A stretch of 64,000 nucleotides of DNA, from the NCBI RefSeq assembly GCF_000327385.1, contig NW_008710050.1, forward strand, positions 690,484-754,483, read 5' to 3'. Shown here one piece after another: positions 37,013 through 47,700 of the stretch. This DNA is from Lottia gigantea. Taxonomy: Eukaryota; Mollusca; Gastropoda; Lottiidae. The first letter of the stretch is position 1, and each line of letters begins with the position of its first letter. The position numbers and the translations under genes were made by a program. The notes below the pieces were generated by a model. That model did no database searches and was not told the DNA's origin. It saw nothing but the letters and a program-made list of their open reading frames with translations.

Positions 37013-39091
37013 GTTGTTTGGAATTTAGGTTTCGTTTTGCGGTTCAGATCTTCAGTACTTGGTTTATATATTCCAGCTAAAGTTCAGATAGTAACCCTGG
37101 CATAACGACAGATTTCTGTGTTCAGAAGTACCTCACAGCCATTATCAGAAAAATAAAACATAATGGCCCGCAGATGACAACCTCGTCCTGCCGTTTTTTG
37201 CCGACTGAACCCCTGTTAGTGGACTTTTTATGGGTGAAGAAGATGGAATGATGTATTTGGCCATGAATTCTCCTGAAATAAGGCTCATCCGACTTTGCCC
37301 CTCCCCCTCATTTTTTTTGTCATTGCGTTCTTCCGATGCTGTGAACTCCCCCTTGACAATTCTGTGTCCCTTATTCGACTCTTTATGACTTAACGCTCAA
37401 AAACAGACATGATCGTATGTAATTGTTCGTAATCCCATCTGGGGACGTTGCGTGTCTGGTTTTATTTTCAACCCCTCGTGACCTCCAACAGACATCACTT
37501 GAATCTGGCCCTAGGCGTTTTGGTACATGATAGATCTGTATAGTATCAAACATATTCACTATTAGAGTAGTACAACCATCTCTTTGTGTTTTTATGGTGA
37601 TAAAATGAGCATTAACACCAGATTATTGCAGTTGTGTCTGTCTTGGAACTATTTGACACAATAGTTTCGCGTATGGGAAGTTGGATCAACAGAAGTAAAA
37701 CGTAGGCCTATTTTTATTGTGATTTTATTTTATTATGTTCGTGATCTGGATTACAAATGACATTCGGTCACCTTGCCTTGTATAATCCATACTGAGAAAA
37801 CTCGCACCGTTTAGATAGAACCTCCGCGTTGTTAAATACCAAGTATAGTAAATGAACAGAGATCGTATTGGTGAATTATTCAAGAACAGCAGTAGACTTG
37901 GTTAAATTTTCATAGCTTCGGATAAATAGGCAGACAGTGCGAAGGTGGTTTGATATTGTTTGTGTCTTAGTTGTACTTTTAATATATATCTGAGACACTG
38001 GAAGAAAGATGTTTATTAGAGATTTAGTATCTCAAGACAGTGAGGAATTTTATAAATGGTGAATTTGTAAGTAATGGATTTTGATATGTAACGCTAGACT
38101 AACTATTGGAATGACATTCACTGAAGCTTTGTGATTTCATCAGTAGAAATATCCATTATTATCTAAGTATAATTTTTATTTAAGATTTGTAATTTAATCT
38201 ACGTCTCTCTCTGAGTAAACGTCTTGGTAAACTTGTGTTATGGTAAGCTAAAATAACATTTCTTTCTTGCTGAAAGATATTTCTTATTTGATAGCAGGTT
38301 CATTTACTTTAAAAGCTTGAATTGTCAAAGTTAGAACTCTCATTGGTTTCCTTCCTTTTATATAATGTTCAACCAGGCCATTATCTTTGACAACTGACTA
38401 GGGATCTGGTTTAGATTGAGACTAGCTTTGGACCTGGCGTTTCTACGGGGGGGATACAGTGGAGGGGGAGAGGCACCTAGAAATTTAGCTACCCCGGCGT
38501 ATTACCAGTTTCAAATTGTATACGATTTAAATCTTAGATGCCTTTTTCTATCCCCCCCCCCCCTTGACATTTATGTGGCCCCAACTCAGCCTAAGAGAAA
38601 CGCCCCTGAATCTATACTGTTCTTTTCTTGAAAATCCCTTGAATAGTGGACGACTGAGTTTAGAACACTGAATCAGAAAGTCATGAATTGATCTTATTCT
38701 AGTATACCACCCTTGTAAGCGGCTGGAGTGAAATTACCAACCAACTGTTGTGTTGTTTACCCTGTTTTGTCATGGTTATAGGTTTGTCAGATCATAATAA
38801 TAAATACGACTGTAAACCGGAAGTTAACTTTTGTCAGATAAAGACTCTGTAGAAACCGGAAGTCAACTGCACGGTCATTGCATTAAATGAAAAAAATAAA
38901 ACCCATTTTTAAAAGCGGCGATCTGATTCAAAACTATCTAGCATTAGATTACAATTCCTAAGTTTTTTTCTGATATTTTTTTTATTTATATATTGTGGTG
39001 ACAAAAACAAAAAGAAACGATTTTGTAGTCTAATTTAAAAAAAAACCCAAATACCCCAAAACCAAACCCGGAATCTAAACAACATTTTGAC

Positions 39092-39210
39092 GAAATATTG
39101 GTAGCAGCTAATGAACTTTTCACGTGAGGAAGTATATCAATTATAAGTGAGTAAATATTTCATAATGATAAGTGATATCAGGTGTTTAGAAGAGTAAGTA
39201 TACTCTGTCT
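39092..39210 (-). repeat. Interspersed repeat R1, copy 3, inverted
   Basis: TTGGTAGCAGCTAATGAACT, GAGGAAGTATATCAATTATA, AGTGAGTAAATATTTCATAA and CAGGTGTTTAGAAGAGTAAG are the reverse complement of copies 1 and 2. A short plus-strand piece (TAGCTGCTACCAATGTTTTG) follows at about 39738. Confidence 0.65.
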
Positions 39211-40529
39211 GGCGTCACACCCGTCATAGCTGTTTATATAAGATTGGAATTCCACAGTACTTTATATATATATTGATATAGATAGATTGGGTCTCTTAAG
39301 AGCATGTTTTTATCGACTGATTAATTCCGTACATCTTCCTCTTCTCCTTAACTTGCATGATTTATCGCCCTTGATATCAATAAAGTGATATATCGCTAGA
39401 TCAAAGGAGATTAAAAATAGGTCTTTCGCAATTTCTTACAAGACAAATGACAGGTTCTATTTATCACGTGTTTTTATTCGGTTCCCTCGGCTGCTATAGA
39501 CTGTGTCTAAGGTGTATTTATAGTTCTCTATAGTCCTGGGTATTTGTTAATTGTCTTGTTTTAAGACATTTATAATCTGTTACTCTGAGAGTACCAGTCT
39601 TAATGGTAATGAGTAATATCCTTTTGTCCTATCCTCACATGATGGTGCTGGTACTGCTAGCGCCAGTGTATGGAAGTGCAAAACGGTCATAATTAAAGAC
39701 CATTCACACGAGACTCGTCTCCATTCATCTTAGTTTATTAGCTGCTACCAATGTTTTGCCAATATGTTGTTTTGCTGTTCGGGTGGTTAGTACTTGGTTT
39801 ATTATTACTGTATACTCTAATATGGGATTGGTGTTTGAAAATCTTCATTTAAAATTTCCATACATTTTGTCATCACAAGTTCTTATTTTTGCTTAAAGGC
39901 TACATGTCTCCGATTTAGCGAGAACTCTAGAGAGTTACTGTTCAATAAATATAAGGCGCTGGTACAGGGTTACAGTATTGTTTACAACTATTGTGGTGTT
40001 AATATGTAGTAAACTAAACAGAAGAAAGTAATTTGGAAAGGTTATTATAGGCCTACATTTTAAACCTAAGACCTCAGATCAAAATTCATGATTATATATG
40101 TTAAACAGTGTCAGAATAAGAGTCGTTAATAGGAATCCGATTAGTTGATATACAATGGAAATTGGTCGCGATCGAAGTGATATACCTTCAGTTGATATGA
40201 ACACCGCTGGTACTTTGGGCAAATTTGGACAATTCTGATTGCTGATGATTTGGCTGTAATGATTTTAGGAATTTGGAATGAGATGGTAAAATTTCAAAAG
40301 TAGAGACCCTGAGCTCCTTTAAAATATTGGGATCCAATGACTGTTAGTAGTAATTTATTAGACAGAATCTTTGAAAAAAAGGAAACTAATATACTATATC
40401 ACATGATAACTAATTAGTCTGTATAGGGTAATTAGAAAATTAGTCAAAATGATTTCATCTTATTCATCAACCGCTTTACGAACAAGTCAGACCACATCTA
40501 ATTCTTTATACAGCAGGTCGGCGAGGCTC

Positions 40530-40870
40530 ATATTCGTATCACTAATTGTGATTGGTTGAGGAATCAGTTTTAGACCAATTGAATTCATAGAAACAAAATA
40601 ATACTCTGAAGTGATTCTGTGTGTCGTATAATTATAGAATTGATGTAGTAATAACGAATATCAATGGTCAAATTGAATAAGATTGAGGATTCTTACGAGA
40701 TCGTAATTTATAAGTTATTTCATAGTCTATTTGTAACCCAATCGCTGATTGGTCAAATCAAATAAGGACATAAGATTCGGAAGTTGTCGGATATTTGATA
40801 TGTATCCCATACTGTATTTGTAACACAAACGATGATTGGCCAATTTGAATAAAGAAGTAATTATTAATAT
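40530..40870. repeat. Degenerate tandem repeat, about 115 bp unit
   Basis: TGATTGGTTGAGG, TGATTGGTCAAATCAAATAA and TGATTGGCCAATTTGAATAA occur at roughly regular spacing, each preceded by TATTTGTAAC-CAA and followed by AGATT-GGA. Confidence 0.45.
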
Positions 40871-41764
40871 CACTCCACCACATCCAGGGTTTGATGGACT
40901 ACCTTCGATAGATCATAATAACGTAATGTACGATTTGAACCTGTCGTTAGTACCATCAGAAAACTTTCAGGATTCAGACTGGTGCTTAATAAAGCAGGAT
41001 ATATCAAACCTATAAAACTCAGAAACAAGAATCCCAACACCAAAAGACACGAGGTTTAATAAGGCCGGACATATCCAACTTATTAAACTTAGTCAGAAGA
41101 CAGTTTAATAGCTTTTATACTTGAAATAGATGTTTGGATTGCTGAAGTCGCCAGTAAAAGGTGATTTAAATGATGTGTTATTAGATATTTCAGGTTTATT
41201 TCTAAATATTGTGATTTTTTGTCGATAACGTTAGTAGACTTTCATGCACGAAGGCGTTTCTTATTCTGGAATTAGATTAGTGTTTGTGAGCGTATCAGCA
41301 ACGTTTGATACGGGTTCTAAAATCAGAAATCTGTGTACCTACCGATAACAACAGCTCTTAGTTTCCACGAATCTTTGAGATACAGTTTTACTTACCGGTG
41401 ATTACAAGAAAGTGTTTCAGATTTAGATACTTTACTTTTTTGTGAATGAAAACTTTCTCTCGGTATGGCAAGATCCGCTGATCATCTCTGATTGTTTGTT
41501 CGTGCGAGCCAATTAACACTGCCGTTTTGGTTCAAATATTTTGAAAATATGAGTTTTACAAAAAATGGGCTCAGGTTACTTGAAATAGTTCACGCAACTA
41601 GTATAATAGTAACCACAGTAACTAGAATAGTGCAATTTTGTTGGCACTTATTAATCGACTATAAAATTCTGATTTTCACCAGTTCTGTAGCTATCTTCAG
41701 GTTGTTTATCTAAAGGAATTACTCACTATAATATTTCAATATTCTTGTGTTTTTCAGAAGAAAG

Positions 41765-44700
41765 ATGGCGACCAATTTGCCGCCATGTGTGATAAGTAAC
41801 CGTGATCCAGTCAGCGTGTTAATGGAACATGGTCAAACAAGGGAAGTAACTGTTGATTTTACGGAATGTACGCGAACAGGTCCTGCGCACAATTCTAGGT
41901 AAGTCTGTTATTTAGTTTATAGTGGATATTTAGATACTTGCGGACTCTAAATCGGAATAGAATCGATAGAATGTATATCCCTTCATTTGCACGCTTTCAG
42001 TCGAGACAGAGTTTGTTCCCCTGATAATCTATATCGAAATATATATTTCCTCTATGTATTGCCCAGATAGTGTAAATTGGACCGTCGATGGATCGTGACG
42101 CTGAAGACGTCTCTTTTTGCCAAAAAGCAGGCGAATAGTTCCTTCGGGCCAAACTTCACAAAATGACATAGATATCATTGATACCAATTTGTCGACTAAT
42201 CAGAACAGTCGCTTTTTTATCAAGACATCATAAATTAACTTCAGTGGTTAAACACCCTGCTTCTATCATGTATATTATTAAAGGGATTGTAAAGAGGATT
42301 TCTAAAAAGAATTATGCTTATCGGAGACACTGATAGCATCAAATTGCACTATTCCAATTGTTAATCAGACGTCTGTGGTTCTTGCGATTCCACCAAAACT
42401 AAGTGTTCTATGACGTCACACCCGCAAAATTTGCTTGTATCATAAGATATTTGCGGGGCTGACGTCATTAAAAATTTGAAAACAGAACCGTAACAAAACA
42501 TGTTGCTACTCAGAGTTTCACACTATGCTATCTTCAGACAACTGACCTAAACTAGTGTCCAAAAGAAACGATACCAACTTATTTTCAAAATTGTTTTTTA
42601 CTAAGTGAATTGTCTAATATGAAAACATGCCAATTCGTATTTCACATCCCAAACACCGCATAGTCGATAAAAATACCGGGAACAAGTGATCACTTCCGGG
42701 AAAAAACGTAAATTTCGTGAAAGTGACATTTCCCTCTCTAGCATGTTTTGCACGTGCATAAAAACTGTATAAAACGGCTGATCAGACACGTTGATATCAC
42801 AGCAACAAAAAGAACACAAGATACGCCACTTTTGACAGCCATCGAGAGAGAGAGAGCCGTTGGAAAGGTCCAACCAGGAGCGACACACGTCGACGTCGCC
42901 AGAAGGTTGGGCTGCGCACGCATCACTATCACCAGGTTGATGCAGCGGTTACGTCAGACAGGTCAGACGTCAGACAGGCCCAGGAGTGGAAGACCACGAG
43001 TAACCACGCCCCGTGAAGATCGTTACATCCAGGTATTACACCTGAGGAACTGCACCGTAACAGCGACGTCCACGGCGGCTACAGCACTGGGACACAGGAT
43101 CAGTCGACATACCGTCTACAGGAGACTACGGCAGTATGGTACCCGGCCACGTCATCCCTACCGCGGACCGCTCCTGACGCCTCGACACCGGAACAACAGA
43201 CTGATCTGGGCCAGGCGAGTTCGACGTTGGCAACGGCAGGACTGGGCACGTGTTATGTTCTCTGATGAGAGCAGATTCCTCATCTTCAAAAACGATGGAC
43301 GGCAGCTTGTATACCGACGATTTGGTGAACGTTTGGCGCCTAACTGTATCCAACAGGTCCGGCCGTTTGGAGGTGGAGGGTTAATGGTTTGGGGTGGCAT
43401 ATGTGGTGACGTCAAAACGAGGCTTGTCGTAATTCGTGGAAACCTGAATGCACAGCGTTATATTGATGACATCCTACGGCCTGTTGTGTNNNNNNNNNNN
43501 NNNNNNNNNNNNNNNNNNNNNNNNNNNNNNNNNNNNNNNGCGTGTTCTGGTATGTATTGATGCTCACGGTGGACATACCCGCTACTGACTTGACTTTGTG
43601 ACGTGTGGTGTGACATTTCCCGTTGTTTCTGTGATCAGTGCTCTAACGAAATATTCTTTTTTCGACCCCACCCATCTTTAAAGGCTTGTCATATTGGTTG
43701 TACAGATTTTATTGAAATGAAATTTTTGTACAGATGTTGTGAAAGGATTTCTCAAAAGCATAACACCAATCCTAAACTTCTGCATTGTTTAGTTTTTCTT
43801 TTATGTCGTTGCAAACAGGTGGTATCGTTTCTTTTGGACACTAGTTTATATAATTCAGCATGTAGATTATAGCATTATATGACGTTATTAATTTGGTATA
43901 ATTCTCGTTTCATATCCTAAATAGTTTACAATATCAGCATTACATCTGCTGGAACCAACAATCCATCTATCTTTAATGATTTCAGATTCCACACGGCTGC
44001 CCTTGTTAACGGAAAGAGATTCGCCGAGGGTCACGGGACTTCCAAGAAAAATGCCAAAAAGATAGCTGCCGAGTTAGCGTTAGATAGATTGTATAAAGTG
44101 GCCAGTAGAAATCTATCTGGTGCTAATGAACTAGTGGTAAGATTTTATCATTCTATGTTAAGTCTTCATTATTCCAACCAGATTGTTTGACTTCTCAAAA
44201 CCTTACTAAATTGTTCAACATCGCGAGATCCAATGGGCGATTTCAGTTCCTAACATTTTATCTTTTAGCGAATATGAATTTGGTCCAACAAGTTGGTATG
44301 ACTTCCCTGGGATGTTTTCACACCCAGGGGGTGTTGGACTAGGGTGTCAGGAGAGTGGCCAGCTGGATCTAGATCGATAGCTCCTTACATGTAGATACTA
44401 TGGCGAATTTCATTTAACTTGACAATTTTCAAAAAGTATAGAACGTAACACTCCCTACTATTTACTTTCCAGGCTGATCGAATTGAAAACAACGAAGACG
44501 AGAATGCTAATGACGAACCTCTTTCTCCGGCCCAGAAGATCAAGGCGATGGCTAAAGGTGTTTTTGAACTGGCGGAGGAAACTCAGATGATTTATTACTG
44601 TAAGGAGAAGGTGGTCGCTAGTTTTTTAATGGAACGTTGTGGTCAGATTACTGTGGTAGCATTAGGAACAGGTGCGTGGTTATTATTCCAGGCGTAAGCC

Positions 44701-47700
44701 GCGTTTTTACTGGTTGAAATCATATTTAAGGATCATTTTGATATCAGATCTTAAAGGAATTGTAGAGAAGGGACACTGATATCATCCAATTGTCCATTTT
44801 GGTTCACCAATACACCTAGAAATTTTAGAAAAAAAACTCTCTACAATCCCTTTAACCTCTGTCTTCTTTCATTTTTCTGTGTAAAAGCTCATCTATGTCC
44901 ATTCCATTCCATTCCGTCATGTATCGGATCTAAAGTCTATAGTACTATGTTGTTCACTGGCCTACATCTTTTTCCAAGCACATTCAACTATTCACCAGAT
45001 ATCCTTGTTTTTACCTTTTCTGTCATATTGGATGTTCCTTCTATATTGTAATCACATATATATCGTTTTTTTATTCTCCTTTATTCTTTGTTTTCACAGA
45101 ACCTGAAAGGTATAATTTATTTTCGTTTCGAATTTGCAACTGTTTTAATTCTGAGTTTTGTACTCGACCACTATCTTCTTTCCACTATCCACTCTATTTA
45201 ACGAGTTAAAAATGGCTATCGGAGAGGACTTAGTGATCGAGTCTAGTTTTGTTCATGTTAATTTTAATCGATTCACTTTTGAATAATTTGCATCGTTCAT
45301 GAAATTTCTATTGTTAATTGATTTTGTTGCACCTTTCAATACTAATTTTCACCATCATACCTTCAAGGTGTAGAAAATAAAATAGAGATAAAGCTAATTT
45401 TGACTTGAACACTAATTGCTTTTTGACAGTGAAATAATTTGCATGAGTTGTACTGAATCTTGCAAGCGACTAACACAAGCACCATATCGAGGCTCAATAG
45501 GAAGTTTGGCTATTGAGTAATGAGAAATCAGGCGCTACAGGTTCGAATCTGGTAGTGATTAAGCTGTCCACACCATTCTACCTTAAAACAAGTCACCAGT
45601 TAGTCTTTCAGAGTATAAAGATTGAAGAAGAGATATTAATGCTTTTTAAAAGAATTATTTTTGTATTTCAAACGATTGAGCGTACTTTTTACAAGAACTC
45701 GACATTGTCTATGAATAATGTTTCCGTTTATTGATGCATAATACTGTACCTTCGCCAGTGATATCTTACTTTGAACAACAAATGCTAAACAATTCAATAG
45801 ACAAAGTTTAAAAGCCTGTAGGTGCAAGTGATTCATGCTCTTAATATTGTTCGTTGGTGCAAATTTTAAAGTAACATTCAGTGAAAACCATTTCTTTCTA
45901 GCGATGACCTCACTGGATCAAGTATTATTATAATTAATGTCGATGTCAATGCCGATGCAAAAATTACATACTGTGAAACCGAAACGCATTTCTTTCTAGC
46001 GATGACCTCACTGGATCAAGTATTATTATAATTAATGTCGATGTCAATGCCGATGCAAAAATTACATACTGTGAAACCGAAACGCATTTCTTTCTAGCGA
46101 TGACCTCACTGGATCAAGTATTATTATAATTAATGTCGATGTCAATGCCGATGCAAAAATTACATACTGTGAAACCGAAACGCATTTCTTTCTAGCGATG
46201 ACCTCACTGAATCAAATGTTATTGATTGATTGAGTTTGTGAATTTACAACTTTACATGTTTCAAGAATAGAGTTGGGTTTTGGTGGAAAATAAAAAGATG
46301 ACTCGATGGCGCTGGATGACCTGGACTAGAATTTGTAATTTTTGTTGAATTATTTTATATGGATGTTATATTTTATAATATTTTTTACAGGTAACCGAAG
46401 TGTCTTATATCAGAATTTAAAAACTGATGGAACATGTATTTTACAAGCTCATGCTGAAATAGTCGCTAGACGATCTTTTATCAGGTACATTTCTTATTCT
46501 TTATACAACAACAAATATGTTACTTGCCACGCTTAATCGTTTGCAAGGCCGTAGCACAATATAATTGCAGCACAATGAAGCGCGATCTAACTGCAGCGCA
46601 ATCTGTGCAGCGCAATCTAACTGCAGCGCAATCTAACTGCAGCACAATCTAACTGCAGCACAATCTAACTGCAGCGCAATCTAACTGCAGCACAATCTAA
46701 CTGCAGCGCAATCTAACTGCAGCGCAATCCAATGGTAGCGCAATCTAAGTCGAAATGTGAAGGTGACTCTGGAGGATGTAAGATATATAATTGAAACTGT
46801 GATACTTCTAAACATTAGTCGTCGTTGCCTCTGTTACGCTACGACCTTGGTTTTTAGGTTTTCAAAGTCGTCTGAAGAGATACCTTCTGTTCTGGCTTTA
46901 TGGACATGTTTCAAAATGTCTTCAAGTCTCAAAGCAAGAAATTAGGACGTAAAATTCCATTCATTTCATTTCATTTACAAGTCTCAAACGAAGAGACGGA
47001 ACTCATAACAAACCAGAATCGATACCGTTCAAATAGCGAAAGATTGGCCCTTTTTGTGTTGGATGCCGTTATAAAAACTTCACAGATGCTATGTTAGTTA
47101 ATGAGTGCACGAATGCACGTGTATAATCGTATTTGTCCTATATTCTAGATTTTTGTACAACGAATTGAACCGTTTTATTGACTGTGAGACGGATGCTATA
47201 TTTACACTGGGTACATCCGGGCGGTTACAGCTATTAGACAGTGTTAAATTTCATCTTTATATCAGCCGACCACCGTGTGGGGATGCTTCGGCTTTCCCTA
47301 CAATAGGGTAGGTACATTTTGTTTTCGAAACAAATGGAAATACATGTACCATCATAACATTTGGAAAAATTGTGCAGACTTTACAATCCTCGTGGCATTC
47401 TAAAGTGAGTGTGTTTACGCTGCCAAAAATTATCCATGCTGAGCCGGGACCGAGTACAGTTCACTTCAACCGAGCCAAATTGTAAACGCGGCTTATGTGA
47501 CTGTCGGGCCAAAAAAAATGTGCCGAGTACAATTCAATTACCTCTCTTTAAAGCATCGATAAAATTAATGTACTATTAAGATTTTTTGGACAAACCATCT
47601 GGATTTTGTTAACTTTGATGAATACCGATACCCCAGTAATTAGCGGATATTATTTTACTGTAATGTGTTTATTAATCTCCAGGAGTAAAGATGTTCGTAG

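Larger units (their letters stand above)
15879..41764. other. Gene-poor region with large tandem arrays
   Basis: About 26 kb separate PDCD2 from the deaminase gene, and I recognise no protein family in it. Minisatellites, SINEs and MITEs are listed separately. Open frames at 21359-22109, 28772-30523 and 32350-32888 are products of the arrays. The 121-codon frame at 27388-27753 (minus) and the frame at 35502-35840 resemble no family I know. The stretches 16300-17600, 18510-19560, 19980-20780, 22030-22600, 22750-24440, 25000-26250, 26540-28300, 30740-31840, 35070-35480, 36000-36890, 37020-39090, 39220-40520 and 40880-41750 hold only AT-rich sequence and short homopolymer tracts (C runs at about 19480-19497, 36478-36489 and 38551-38562). 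Noncoding 5' exons of the deaminase gene could lie near the right end. Confidence 0.6.
42550..43846 (+). mobile_element. Tc1/mariner-type transposon with intact inverted ends, interrupted by an assembly gap
   Basis: The left end, AACTAGTGTCCAAAAGAAAC GATACCA (42550-42576), is matched exactly over 27 bp by the reverse complement of 43820-43846. A TA flanks each side (42548-42549 and 43847-43848), the Tc1/mariner target duplication. The element lies in intron 1 of the deaminase gene, in the same orientation, and carries one transposase frame. Identical ends imply a fairly recent insertion. Confidence 0.92.

Noticed and set aside
42601-42932. Minus-strand frames over the Tc1 transposase (also 43126-43415)
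   Set aside because: They are antisense shadows of the transposase, with no domain of their own.
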